Assembly (NCBI GenBank): GCA_003586115.2
Contig: QVOM02000053.1
Coordinates: forward strand, 8,998,072-9,062,071
Reading direction: 5' to 3'
Origin: Salvator merianae
Taxonomy: Eukaryota > Chordata > Lepidosauria > Squamata > Teiidae
DNA: 64,000 nt
Shown: in pieces, positions 21,959-33,408 of the stretch
Numbering within the stretch: the first letter of the stretch is position 1
Layout of the letters: each line of letters opens with the position of its first letter
Made by a program: the position numbers and the translations under genes
Notes under the pieces: model-generated
Told to the model about the DNA's origin: nothing
Seen by the model: the letters and a program-made list of their open reading frames with translations, nothing else
Databases searched by the model: none

Positions 21959-22949
21959 GGTACCAACATGGGGACAGTACCTCCTCTAAGCTGTTTGAGT
22001 CCTTTTATTTTTACCATGTGATTATGGAAGAAAGCCCAGTTTGCCAGTACCAGAGCCTGGCAACAAATCACAACTTTATCCATCCCCTGAGCCCACCCAC
22101 TGGTAGTTGCTGTAATAATGTGATGGGTTTGAGGGCTTGCCGTGTTCTTTTTGTTAAGTGAGGCCCTGGCTCGCTGCCCTGGCCTGTATTTCTTTTCTGG
22201 TAATCTCACAGCTTCCACTGAAGACATCACATTGCCTCTTAGGCAGAATGCTTTGCTCACATTGAGCACATGGTCTACTGGAAATGCCATGCTTCCTAAG
22301 CAGGGTTGCCAAAATCTGTAGAAAATCTGTGAAACATCAGATACACCTGGTGGGTTTTTTTTGGGTTTTTTACAGCTTTTATCTATGGCTAGGATAATTG
22401 GTTTCTCAGTTTCTGCGGCCAGCCTGCTCCTAAGGAAAGTCATATCTGCATAGATATGTCATTAGACCTGGCTGCAGCAAGAAAATGGCATTAGAGCCTG
22501 CCCATGTCAAGAGACCACTTTGGAGCAGTTTTCCCTGTTCTCCCTGGTGGTAGACTGGGCCAGTTTGGTCTGGTGTCCTGGGCTTGAGGAGCCCAGTGCC
22601 ATTTCTCCAGTCTCCCAGAAGTGGCTTCAAAAATGTTCCCATTCTGGGCACCTTTCTGCAAAAGCCCTGACTGGAAACTTTGGAGACTGGGAATGAAAGG
22701 TTCGCAGCCTCCCAAGGTGGACTGGACTGGACTATCATGTTGCAGGCAGCCTTTGACCTGTGTTACCACCCTCTCCTTCAGCCAGATTCCTCAATCTGAC
22801 CCAGGATTGGATCTGCAAAGCAGGGGCTAATATGTACCATGTAGAAATGGTCTCAATCATACATAAGTTTATATTTAGCAACCGTGATCCAATGGATAAC
22901 AACAAAAAAAATGTATTTGGTTTATTTCAGCTTGCTTTTAGCACGCACC
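21959..22949. other. Probable old repeat DNA without definable ends
   Basis: A 162-codon frame on the minus strand (21955-22443) and overlapping frames to 22830 show no known domain and lie in GC-richer, repeat-like sequence. I do not call a gene. Confidence 0.4.
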
Positions 22950-23116
22950 CGTATAATGTAGTAATTGGAATGTCAGCTGAGAAATTGTAGAAGTGGAGTT
23001 CAAGTTCTCACTAAATTATGGTGGTAGCTGACCAGTCACTGTTATTCAGACTAGGGCTATTCTGAGGATAAATGTGTTGAAAGGAAAAGCAGATTGTAAA
23101 TTAATTAATAAATAAG
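22950..23116 (+). mobile_element. SINE, MIR/CORE-like squamate type
   Basis: Ordered landmarks match the common squamate SINE: GTGGAGTTCAAGTTCTCACT, then GTAGCTGACCAGTCACTGTT, then GGCTATTCTGAGGATAAA, then the A/T-rich tail TTAATTAATAAATAAG. Strongly diverged. Confidence 0.65.
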
Positions 23117-24392
23117 AACTGTGATGTAAACCTTGATTTCAATGTCTAGTGTGATTGTGAATACGGACCCAGCTGGATTCATGTATAGCTGAAAAGGGAC
23201 TGTTTTGGCTTGGTGATGCAGGAGGCTAGAAGAAGAGACATGAGTCTTGTGTGAGAAAAAATATACCTTTTCTTTAATAGATATCTTTAAACAAAACCTA
23301 CCATATGTTATGTAAAATGGTCATATATTCTTTCATTCTATAAAATGAACGTGGAAGGTGTAGGGCATTTGGGAAGTTGCTTGGATTAACTGTAGGAATT
23401 ATAGGCAACTGTGGAATGGCAGATATGTTACTCTAGAGGTTCCCAAAGTGTAACCAAGGGCCTCAAGTTGCCTTCAAAGGGTTTCTCTGAAGCACTTGGG
23501 GAACTGGTCTGTCCTTGCCAATTCTACTCTATGCATAAAGAACAGGAATAGTTTGAGGGGGTTTTGACCCTTGGTCCTGCACCAAGAAGTCTTTCTGGCC
23601 TCCATGTCCAAGACTTTTAAGCACCCCAATTCTACAGCCACCAACACTCCTTAAGATGACCCATAGATGGATTCACTGTTTCTGTGAGAGCCAAAATCTA
23701 GATGTCATACATTGATTAGACTTCAAGTTAAGAAAGCAAAGAAATCAAAGACAACGTGTCATTTCTCAATACTATGCTTCTGTCTTATTATATTTCTGTG
23801 GAAATAATTAGATGTGGAAGGATAAAGGAAGTGGTAGAATAGCATACTTCAGGTTGGCAATTTCCAGCAAAGTGGTGGAATGGGATATTTCAGGTCAGCA
23901 AATTTCAACCTTGTCATCTTTTTCACGTTGTACAAAGAAAGGATCAGAAACATACCAGAGGCAGTGGAAAGAGATGCGCTAATGCTTCTTCCCTCTATCA
24001 GCTGATTATCCCTGATTGTACAATGGCTGATCAGTAGTTTCCTTGGGGAGAATGGGAGGTACAGATAACTAATATAAAGAGTCCAACTGCAAACACTCTA
24101 AATTTGATCATAGGCAGTATGTACTTGAAGTACTGAGTATATTTCTAGATCTATTAAAAGGCTGAAGGTGTGTTCAGACTAGGCATTTCAGTCACTTTCT
24201 GGGCAAATCTGATGGGAGGGGGCACACAGGAAATAAGAAAATTCACCTTACCCCACCTCCAAGTGCCTCCAAGCCTGTAAATATTCCCCTTCTGCCAGGG
24301 ACAATCTTTCAGTGGAAGTCTAATCAATGATGTTTTATTCAGCAGAAAACCTTTGATGTTCAAAATACCCATCTATCTGTTTTCCTCTGTGC
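23117..24392. other. Mostly unique DNA with a possible hAT end
   Basis: CTAGAGGTTCCCAAAGTGT at 23434 resembles a hAT-type terminus, but no partner end is seen. GTGTGTTCAGACTAGGC near 24170 resembles a TIR of the GGG-CTNTTCACAC type. The rest is featureless. Confidence 0.4.
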
Positions 24393-24515
24393 CTCAGTTT
24401 CCCATCTGGCAGATAGTGTTATTGAGTTCATTTCACTGAGTTATTTTGAGGACTGCTATTTAAATGTGTAAGCTTTAAAGCTGAAAACTGACATGTAGGT
24501 AGTAATTATTATGGG
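24393..24515 (+). mobile_element. Ancient MIR-type SINE
   Basis: GTGCCTCAGTTTCCCATCTG followed by TTATTTTGAGGACTG and AAATGTGTAAGCTTTAAAGC follows the order of the MIR core and 3' part. Heavily decayed. Confidence 0.65.
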
Positions 24516-25804
24516 CAAGATTTATGTGTTATGTTTTTAAGTGTTACTTGCTTTCCTGTATTTATATCTACTCTTTAATATCTTGCAAAAGGATCTCTCT
24601 CAACTCTTGTCATTTAGCATTTATCAGAGAAATTTTAGAGGTGAGGAACCTTCAGTTCAAGCAGGGATAGAAGATGATGTCTGGTTTTTTTTTTAATGGT
24701 TTTTAAAGCCAAATACTTAAAAAAGTTGGGAGGGAGAACCACTTCAAAAACAGCTTTGTGTCTGTGTTTATGTGTATTTCTAAAGACAGAGAAGGAAAAA
24801 AAAATCCCATAACTATGGTTTGGAAGCAAACTAGTGATCCAAAATTTAGTAAAGTCATGATTCTGGGCAGAAAGTCAAGGAGATTACAAATAAATGGAGA
24901 GGTTTATTTAATTCCTTGTTTTAATTTCATACGGACTTTATACTAAATAGTACTTAGGGAGGTTAAGAAGACTGACAAAAATATAAGAATATTTACATAT
25001 AGAATATATAATAATAATACAGTACAACAGAACAGCATAAAATATCAAGAAGCAAGCAAGCAAGCAGAATTTCATATTAAACAGTGAAAGTGAGAAACCA
25101 GTTACAACATCTTTTCCCATATTTATTTATGGGGCAAAGCTTTCTCTCAATAAACAAACAAAAATATTGACTGGTGGAACATAAGAATAGCCTGCAGTAT
25201 AAGAATAAGTATCCGTCTAGATTCTCTCTGACTCCTGGGCTGCATCCTCTCAGAGAGATGTGTAGATCTTTATGAAGATATGTAGGTGCAATTTAGTCTT
25301 TCCCCATTCCATTAATTCATCATTACACCGCTTTTTCCTGCTTACTGCATGATGCGCCATATGACAAAATGTCTGCTACAAGATGAGAAGTTGTGCTATT
25401 GGCAGGGAAGAAGAGTGTCTAGAAGTTAGTTGTTGGATTTCTGATAACTCATTCATGTGTCTATCCACAGTGTGGTTAGACATCAGGCATCAAGGGTGGA
25501 TACATTTGTGGATCACAGAGTAATTCAAATTTCATTTTATTGGGCATAAGTATTATGAGCTCCAATGGGATTTAATGGTTCTTGATCTGAGAAGACATGG
25601 ATACATCCTCTATCACTAAGATCATAATAATGCCCCAGGAGCGCTATCAATGTATCATGGTTTGCAGTATTGCACTGGGGCTTCAGATTTCTTATTTATT
25701 TTTAAATATTTATACTTTCTGTATGCTTGAAAACAGGGATGCTAAGTCCACTCATAAAGCAATAAATCAGTACTACAAAAAAGAAAAACAAACCGTAAAA
25801 CAAC
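24516..25804. other. AT-rich DNA, nothing recognised
   Basis: It includes small runs (AAGC units near 25053). No gene or repeat family is supported. Confidence 0.5.
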
Positions 25805-26040
25805 AATGAAGCATATTTCATAAAAATAACACCAGCCGCATTCCAGGAGGGGCAAAAGGTTAATTTCTGATTATCTGCCTAAGCATTTACTATCTTAAGC
25901 ATGCAGTCAGCCAGCTTTTGGGCTCAGACAAAGTATGTTTTTTTGGAGCAGTTGTCATAATTATTCGAAAGGTAGCAATTTGGTAGCGTTAGATCAAAAA
26001 GCAGCTTTTTGCAGCTCATGAACTTGAAAAGCGGTTTCAT
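25805..26040. promoter_or_regulatory. Candidate conserved non-coding element
   Basis: Complex repeat-free sequence with an AGCAGCTTTTTGCAGCT near-palindrome near 26000, a TAATTATT core and a GATTATCTGCC motif. It ends at an ATT repeat (26039-26058). Enhancer-like by character only. Confidence 0.35.
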
Positions 26041-26058
26041 TATTATTATTATTATTTA
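26039..26058. repeat. (ATT)n short microsatellite
   Basis: About six ATT units. Confidence 0.9.
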
Positions 26059-26930
26059 ATTTCAGTTATGTATAATAAGTTTGATGGTGCAATCCAGGCT
26101 CCCCACATTCATTGAGCTATAAAGAGGAGTTGGCGCTGCTGGGTGTGAAGCCCCATTTTTCAGCAGCATAGTTGTGTTGCAGACCTCGGTTGAGCTGAAG
26201 ACTTAGTATAGCAGAAAGATAATTGTTGCAGGAGCAGATTCCCCAGGCTGCTTCCTCGATGCCGTCTTACTTCCTTCTCGAGTTAGAGACTTGGTGGCTT
26301 CCTTGGACCATTTAGGTTTCTTGGCCCCTGCTGGAAGATTTTGGAAACAGGAACACAAGATCTGCTCCACGAGCCATTGCATCTGGGATTCAGGCAAGGC
26401 GGTATGTTCAATGGCCTTTTCACTGAACATACAATTTATTTATTTTTATATTTAGTCAGACAGTCAAAATCATATCATGCCTTACCAATGAAATCAAGTT
26501 CAGATGCAGGGGTATTTTGCACGTTCTCATAGCACCCTGACCACTGAATTATAGATTGGCAGACAAACTATGATACAGTATTGTTTCTCCTTTCTGCTGC
26601 CTTGTTTTAAATAAACTCTTAGAAATCAGAAGATAGCCAATGCAATACTTTTTTTTTTTTTAACAAAGTGCTTTTGTACTTAATACCCAAATCTAATGTA
26701 AAATATGGGCTTTAAAAGCATACTTCTAATATTAAAGACTAATTGGTCCAATAAAAAAGCATTGTCTGCTTTTTGCTATATTTCTCATTCTTAGCAAAGA
26801 AGACAGCCGTTAATACTATAATACACATATGTAAAGGTTTTTGAAATAGCAATTATCTATAAATCTATCACTAAGAAAGAGGGCAGTTCATATTCCAAAT
26901 GAGCATTAAGATATTCATTGTGTTCTTAAT
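26059..26930. other. Unique DNA; 26620-26930 possibly conserved
   Basis: 26059-26620 has no supported feature. 26650-26920 is repeat-free, AT-rich and complex, with TAATTGGTCCAATAAA and AATTATC cores, and could be a regulatory element. Confidence 0.3.
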
Positions 26931-27006
26931 GTGTGTGTGTTTGCTTGTATGTGTATGTGTATGTGTGAGTGTGTGTATCTGAGAGAGAGAGAAAGAGAGA
27001 AAAAGG
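26931..27006. repeat. (TG)n-rich and (GA)n-rich simple repeat
   Basis: Interrupted TG units run into GA units. Confidence 0.93.
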
Positions 27007-27276
27007 TGAGACTGTTTTTGGGGAGACGTGAAATCTGTTCCAAACTGGTAGCTTAAGAATCAAGCTTTTTGTCATTTAACTCATTCATCAATTCAGAGTT
27101 TTCCCACATATGGTGTAGCTCCATTTATACACAGGAGGTAAAATGTATATATAGTAGCATTGTACAAAATGATGTTATGGAAAGTATTGTCAATAATGTA
27201 AAGCTGGCAAGTGGGGAAAGCATTCAGTGCAACTGCTTTCCCAAAGTAAGACACGTAGAATGGTGGTTTCCTGTGA

Positions 27277-27372
27277 TGATGGCATTTGTCCAGTATCTTT
27301 ATATATATACTCAGATAACCCGTGGTGTTGGTATTTGTCTAGTATCTTTCTATATGCACTCAGAATGGTTTA
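27277..27372. repeat. Two-copy tandem duplication, period 49
   Basis: GGCATTTGTCCAGTATCTTT at 27281 recurs as GGTATTTGTCTAGTATCTTT at about 27330. Both continue into a TATAT-AC-CTCAGA segment. A diverged local duplication. Confidence 0.85.
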
Positions 27373-27374
27373 CA

Positions 27375-27773
27375 GGTAATTACCAATTGAACAATCAAAG
27401 TTCAAAAACAAACTATCAATGTCCACTTAAAATATAAGTAAAAAAAAAAAAAATGAAGTGGGAGGGGGGAATACCAGCACATACACAAATACACAGCCCC
27501 CTGCAAGCTTTAGGTTAGCCACAACAAAACCCCATGCCCTGGGTATTGTTAAGCTGTGCCTCCCGCCCACACTCCATTGACCTCTGCAGTACCTTTACAC
27601 TACAGTGATTAACTGGGGTTCCATGGGTCCTCCAATCCCAGTTTTTCATCGGTGGCAATTATTTGCATAACACACTTTTGTACTTAATGGTGGTAGCCAA
27701 ACCAAAGTATTATGTAAAGGGTGACTGTATTAGTTTGCAAACGGAGAAGATTTATCTCACTGTATAATTATTT
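27375..27773. other. Unique DNA, nothing recognised
   Basis: An A13 run lies near 27440. No other feature. Confidence 0.45.
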
Positions 27774-28268
27774 GGGTCTGTTCACACGTACGATGGTAGA
27801 ACGTTCTAACTAGCATGGTTCAGGCCAGTCAGGATTGGGTACAGGGAGGAGCGTTCGCACTAATCATCACTGGAATGTTCTTCAAGCTGATCAGCTGGGG
27901 AAGAAATTTGAATGGAAGTGCACTAGTTTGGTAGCTGTGTCTGGAATGGCTGCCAAGGTGTGGACCCCGAAGTCTGAACCTAGCGAAAGCTGGGTTCAAA
28001 TCTTCAGATGGTGCCTGCACGACCATGTAGTCCCTGCCCCTTTGCTTTTCCAAACCAGGAAGTGGTGCAAACGCATCACTCCCGATCCTTACATGATCGT
28101 GCTAATCAGCTTGGAGACTACAATTTTCTTGACCACAGCTCGTGACCTTCAGGCGAGCTTCAGGTGGGCTTTGGTGAGTTTCCAGTCAGCTGGGGCTGCT
28201 TGCAGGTGTGAATGCTCCGTTGCAGCGAGTGACCTGGATCGTTTCACTCACTAAGTGCGAACAGACCC
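27774..28268. mobile_element. TIR element, GGGTCTGTTCACAC ends
   Basis: The left end GGGTCTGTTCACACGTA matches the right end read in reverse complement, GGGTCTGTTCGCACTTA, at about 14 of 17 bases. The 495-bp interior is GC-rich with many CpG remains. A 139-codon open frame on the plus strand covers most of it but has no transposase features. The target duplication is not readable. Confidence 0.8.
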
Positions 28269-28345
28269 TTTAGCCTTAAACTGGTTTTGGAATGGACAAT
28301 GCTGTGAATCAAGAATTACCTGACATTCCTTTAAATAGAAGATTG

Positions 28346-28628
28346 TAGAGATGTAATGAGCTGATGTGGATTCAAACTGGTTCGAATCAAATAAGGGTGT
28401 TTGAAAGGCTTGAGTTCAAACTGAACAGCCTGCCTGTTTGAAAACAGAGTTCAAATTTGAACTTCAAAAGGGTGTTTTGACGAACCTAGCAAACATACCC
28501 TGTTTGATTCCAGATTTGAATCAAACTGAACCCTCTGCTGTTTGAAATAAAAGTTTGAATTTAAACTGAACTAAAGGGTGTTCAGTTCTGTTTGAACCAA
28601 ACAGCCAATTTGTTCATGCATGTATCTA
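28346..28628. mobile_element. hAT-like MITE, GTTTGAA-rich family
   Basis: The left end TAGAGATGTAATGAGCTG and the complement of the right end, TAGATACATGCATGAACA, match the family. The interior is dense in GTTTGAA, TTCAAA and TGAACT units. No convincing target duplication. Confidence 0.75.
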
Positions 28629-28809
28629 GACAGGTGTCCTCTGCAATATAAAACACAGGGCTGTAATTGCAATCCCTCTCCTTGGTCCCTTAAAGTTGCT
28701 CAGAAGGGGTCTGCTTCTTGATATGCTTTAATTATGTAGTCAACAAAGATTTTGGATAGCTGCTTGCTCTGTCTCTTCTTACTGGATAATTTTAAGAAGC
28801 AAGTAATAG

Positions 28810-28925
28810 CCCTATAGATGTTGCTGAATTACATCTTCCATGTGTCTTAACCAGTATGATCAGTGTCAAGTAATACTGGGACCCATAATCCAGTGTCATC
28901 TATAGGGTCTTGCTTTCACCAGTCC
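28810..28925. repeat. Old interspersed repeat, ACAACTCCCAT family
   Basis: TGTTGCTGAATTACATCTTC, then a centre near CAGTATGATCAGTG, then AATACTGGGACCCATAATCC. This is the same layout as the copies at 6005, 32820 and 62965, decayed. Confidence 0.5.
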
Positions 28926-29030
28926 TATTGTAGGGCAGCTGGTCAGTTTGTTTATGCTTTTTGGGTTGCAGGCTTTGAATTACCTAATAACCGCAGCTGG
29001 TTCCTGTGATCCTGTCCATTATTTTTAATA

Positions 29031-29110
29031 GATTAGTGCATACCCAACTAGCAAATTAATCATTGGTTTAGATTATTGCACACCCAGCTAGTAGATTAAC
29101 CATTCTTAAT
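29031..29110. repeat. Two-copy 40-bp tandem duplication
   Basis: 29031-29070 and 29071-29110 share GATTA-TGCA, ACCCA-CTAG and GATTAA blocks, with roughly a quarter of positions changed. Confidence 0.85.
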
Positions 29111-30273
29111 TATATTTATAGAAGCTGAAGCAATTTCACTTTTACTAAGAGGAGCTCACCAGGACAGATTGTGAATGCAGGCTTAGAATGCATGTTTGCA
29201 CTGCTTTTAATTTCCAATATTTCCTGCATACTGTATTTAAGCTGCTTCTGCATGGACATAAATTGGACTACCTGAGGAGTAGGAGTACAGGAGGCACTCT
29301 GGAGGTGTGAACTGTGGTGTCTGCATGTCCTTTGCCTCTTGCAGGCTTCAGAGCTGGGGAATGAAAGTTCTTCAGCTATGAAGTTTTTGCCCAGTTCTAT
29401 TAAAGGATAGATAGGAAATGGCCAGGTAGAAATGGGAACAGGTGGAGAATGTGGCTGGCAAGTCTATCCTGCCACTATTATCCCCATGTGGGATGGTGGT
29501 GGAGTGAATGAGAGTGCCAAGTACCCTTGAAGTGTTCTCCCCCCGCCCCGTCCTGCAGTTGCTGACTTCTGAGGTGAATTGCAGTTGCAAAGGGTACAGC
29601 AGCGTGTGATTCCTGGTATACCTGGCTCCTTTCCATGTGGCATTTTATAATATCTCAAGAAGATTGGTTATTCCAGTAGAAGTAAAGAGGACATAGCTGA
29701 GTGATGCTGTACTCAGTTTGTAGGCAGACTGTCCGAGATACAATTTGTGGGATCTCCTGCAGAGTTGCTGTCAATCACAAGAAATGGTACTGGGCTGGAA
29801 TGATGAATATTCCAGACCTCGCAGAGGGCCGTATCTTTCCCCCCCTTTGAGATCCATTATGGTAAACTGGTTCAGTATGCACCTCTGGCAAAACTCTGGA
29901 GAACTCACTTATGAAAACTGTTCCTCACCTGATCATTTTAAAGCTGTGATTTTAGAGGGTAATGTGTACCCTATATTCAATAATAATTCTTCTGCTAGTT
30001 GTTTTGTCCCCAGCAATGACATTTCTCTTCCTGCATTTCAAAGAAGTGGATAAAATGTCAACATTATCAAGTCTTCCATTGTTTCAGTTTAAAAACAAAA
30101 GCAAAATGAAAATGAAAACTGAAATCTTTTATTTTTGTAACTCAGGATCAACCAACTTTTTGTTGATCTGAGAAAATCACTAGTGAGCACAAGGCTATTT
30201 TCATTTGAGTTTTTTGGTTGTAAGGTTCATAGTAGTCTGTGATGGTGCATTTTGGGGTAGTGGTGCTATTTAA
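29111..30273. other. Mostly unresolved DNA
   Basis: 29240-29660 is GC-richer and may be a decayed TIR element (TGCTTCTGCATGGAC near 29251). 29745-30170 shows short open frames without recognised features. A C-rich run is near 29540. Confidence 0.4.
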
Positions 30274-30495
30274 GGGCTGGTTTGCACTTACCTGTTGGTG
30301 AGCTTCTGGAGGCTCACTGGACAGGCCTGTCTGCATGCTGCTGCCACATCTGAGAGTGTCTCCAGTTGTTCCAGATGCTACTAGCTGTGGGCAACTAAAA
30401 TGAAGTCCACAACTTGACTGGGAACAACTAGTTGGATCCTTGTCAGCAGTGTTCACATCCTATATCATATCAGGCCATAAGGTGCAAACAGGCTC
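30274..30495. mobile_element. Short TIR element, GGGCTGGTTTGCAC ends
   Basis: The left end GGGCTGGTTTGCACTTA matches the reverse complement of the right end, GAGCCTGTTTGCACCTTA. Length is about 222 bp. Related end motifs at 16962 and 17139 suggest a family. No coding capacity. Confidence 0.7.
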
Positions 30496-30514
30496 ATAGT
30501 TTCAAACTAGAATG

Positions 30515-30595
30515 GGAAACTGGAAGTTCAAATTTCCATTCCATCATGAAGCTGGGTGATCGTGAACTGGACACTATCAGCTTGTTCAGGGTGTG
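30515..30595 (+). mobile_element. SINE fragment, squamate MIR-like
   Basis: AAGTTCAAATTTCCATTCC then GAAGCTGGGTGATCGTGAAC follows the body order of squamate SINEs (B-box-like GTTCAAATTTCC, then CTGGGTGACCTTG). It breaks off without a tail. Confidence 0.65.
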
Positions 30596-31687
30596 CTTGT
30601 ATTTGTGCACAGAAGATAGAAATGTATGCCACATGGAGGAAAATGATCCTTACATCTTTTAGTGAACATTCCCAACATGGAAAGCATGGGTTCACCTGTG
30701 CCCTTCAAAGACTCCCCTGGCATTAGCAATTGAACTCACTGAAACCAAAATGGTCAAACAGATAATTTATTTTTGGCTCTCCATACTGAAGTCATTTTTT
30801 GACTGGTGCTTGCAACACTATCTGAGAATTACAAATGAAACTACCTACTCACAAAGTTTGGGAATTCTTGCTGTTATGTATATAAGGACAGAAGTTCATG
30901 TCTTGCCACAACAAAAGACTTTATCAACATAAATGTGTTAGCCTTTGAGCTGATACAAGCATTTGCACTGGGCAGATATGATATTCTCTACCAGTACTGA
31001 CCTGAGGATCACTTCCAGGAGAGTGGTGGCCATATTGGCAGGAGGTGACACAAGGGTGGTGCTGAAAACCTCCGTTTGTGGTCATTTTGGTCTTTAGTGG
31101 AGCAAAATGTTGAAGGGAACAAGGCTTCTGTGGGTCCTAATCCATTGGTTATCACTGCCACCTGAATTACTGCAACAGAGAAAAGGGTGGACCACAAATG
31201 AAAAATCTACTTTGTAAAATAAGCTACTAGAAATGACTAATTTGAAAGCGATTTTGCTCTTGGATGGTCAGTGTCAAGACCACCAACCTAGTTCCAGGGG
31301 ATGTGAAGCCAGAGAAGTCTTTATTCAAAAGTTAACATGTTGGTTTATTGATAGGAAATCACACTAAGTAATTCAAAGCACAGTGCCCAAAGGAGCCCCT
31401 CCTATTCCTAAGCAGCTGCTCCCATCCCAGGATCTTAGGGACACATACTGCTCATTGTTTTCCCATTGTCTGTTTTTGAACCTCATTGTGATAACATCAA
31501 ACATTCAGTCACATTCCAATACCTCGCTCTGCCATGGAAGTAATGGATCCACCAGACAAGTCAAAATGGCCAGAGACCACAATAAGCCTGAAGCTGAATG
31601 GCAAGGCCAAGGGCATCTGGATAGTCAGGAAATTATAACTGCCCTCATGCTGAATTTTTTACAGCACATTTTTGCTGTTATACACAG
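30596..31687. other. Unresolved DNA, nothing definite
   Basis: No gene. GGTGGCCATATTGGCAGGAG near 31024 has the look of an old DNA-transposon interior, but ends are not found. Confidence 0.4.
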
Positions 31688-31730
31688 CAGCGGCCGCTGG
31701 TTTTAAGCCCGGGTGTTCGTGCTCTGCAGA
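31688..31730. mobile_element. Partial copy of the 5403 hAT MITE
   Basis: CAGCGGCCGCTGGTTTTAAG then CCCGGGTGTTCGTG matches the first 40 bp of the element at 5403. Only the left arm is present. A NotI-type GCGGCCGC octamer falls inside it. Confidence 0.85.
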
Positions 31731-32819
31731 GGCATAAAATTGTGTAGCAGTCTAATGCATTTACATGCTGGTTGCAGGAAAGGGATATTCTTTCTTCTGA
31801 GAATTCCTTTGACTTCTGCACTGAACACAGAGAAGGAACAGGGTGTCCTGTCCCATCTCCATGAGCCACAGGTAAGTGAAAGGTATAAGGTTGTCACTTA
31901 TATGAGGTAATATAAGATAACATACAACACTGAAGGAGATTTTGGAAAGCATCAGAGATGATCACTTTTTAATGATGCATGGACCACCTTGGAAAAAAAA
32001 GTGTCTGTTCTTGTTATTGGGGGGAAAATGTTATTCAGTTTTATGAAGACTTTACCATCCCGTTTGTTAAAGAGAAGAGGTGACAATCCACATTGTTTAT
32101 GATATGGGAAAGAAATTCAGCAACCTTAGAAGTCCAATTTTTATTTGAATCACTCTAAAATGGTCTCTGTTTTAAGGTTCCTTGTTTGTCTACTGGGGAG
32201 GGGACATTTTTTTTCCATTTCTAGCACACACATCTGTCAGGGCTGAGCCAAAGGAATCAATCCCACAAGAGAAAAATTGAAGAAATGAAAAGAAATAAAA
32301 GTGACAGTGATGTGTAGTAACATAAAGATGGCTTTGGGCTGCTTTTGAAAAAGACAACTAATGACTTCTCCTATTGGATGGTAAAGTTAAAGAAGGAACA
32401 ACATGGGGTAGTCTAGAGGTTATGGGAAGAACTGAGTAGGGGTGATGGAGATGGAGAGAAATGAAATTTGGCATTCTATTCCTGCATTGGCTTTTTCACT
32501 CAGACTGGCTGGCTGTAGTTAAGATTCATAATCTGCAAGCTATCATATGGGCAGGTAACCCAACAAAACCTCACATCACCTAGTTAGATGATTTTTAAAC
32601 AATCATGTAGACAAGCTGTAGGGCTCCCAAGACTGAGAGCAATTTGGAACTGCTGTGCTATACATCATTGGTCAAGTAGTCAATGTATCTTATTCTTCTA
32701 TGTGATGAAGGTCAACACCTTGGCAACTTAAAGTGCTGATGGTCTATTGCTGATCTTACCTTGCAGTGGCTCTCCACTGTGACTGACATGGGTCTGCACT
32801 ACTGAACTGTCTTCCTTTT
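31731..32819. other. Unique DNA, nothing recognised
   Basis: No supported gene or repeat. Several short overlapping frames near 31680-31950 fall on both strands and carry no meaning. Confidence 0.45.
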
Positions 32820-32955
32820 AGAGCAAAGATGTTCAGCACGTGTCCCTCCAGATCCCATTGAACTAAAGCTCTTGTCATTCTCTGCTATTGGCTATGTTGC
32901 CTGAGCATGAAGGGAATTATAGTCGGTGTGTACAGTTAGATAATCCTGAGCCATG
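32820..32955. repeat. Old interspersed repeat, CTCCAGAT family
   Basis: GTCCCTCCAGATCCCATTG, then AACTAAAGCTCTTGTCATTC, then GGCTATGTTGCCTGAGCAT, then GGGAATTATAGTC. Decayed relative of 6005. Confidence 0.6.
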
Positions 32956-33105
32956 CCATTCAAACATTCATTCTTGAGAAGTGACTTGGATTAAGGAGGA
33001 CATCCAATATTGATACTTGGACTTGAATGACAAACATCGTGAACAGGAAGATGTCAAGTGATGCTTGATGTCTTCTTTCTTCCCCTCACCCACTTTGATG
33101 ATTTA

Positions 33106-33254
33106 GACTGCATCTAGACGTCACTTACTTATTCTGCTATTTTTGGAAATTCTGGAATAAAGCACTCCTGGGAGTGCTTTATTCTGGAATATCCACACTG
33201 TATTCCAGAATATTCAAAAACAGTGGAATAAATAAGTGACTTCTGTGTGCAGCC
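33106..33254. mobile_element. Palindromic MITE, diverged copy of 3867
   Basis: It starts GACTGCATCTAGACGTCAC and carries the shared TTACTTATTCTGCTATTTTTG and ATTCTGGAATAAAG blocks. It ends AAATAAGTGAC...GTGCAGCC. Unlike 3867 it carries an extra inner hairpin, AATAAAGCACTCC with its mirror (33157-33184), and a second TATTCCAGAATATTC block. Confidence 0.82.
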
Positions 33255-33361
33255 TTCAATCCATTTGATATTGCTTAAAAAAACCCAAAGAAGAATAATC
33301 AAGAAGTTTGCCAGGATACGGTCTTTTTCATGTTTCTATTTTTTCTTTTCTTTTATTATAA

Positions 33362-33363
<2 letters not shown>

Positions 33364-33407
<44 letters not shown>

Positions 33408-33408
33408 C
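33364..33408. repeat. (AC)n(AT)n compound microsatellite
   Basis: About 15 AC units run into about 7 TA units. Confidence 0.96.

Noticed and set aside
21955..22830. Overlapping open frames up to 162 codons on both strands
   Set aside because: No recognisable domain, no splice structure and repeat-like composition. Long frames arise by chance where stop codons are rare.
23434..23640. hAT insertion starting CTAGAGGTTCCCAAAGTG
   Set aside because: The left end looks hAT-like, but I found no right end or target duplication, so it is only noted.
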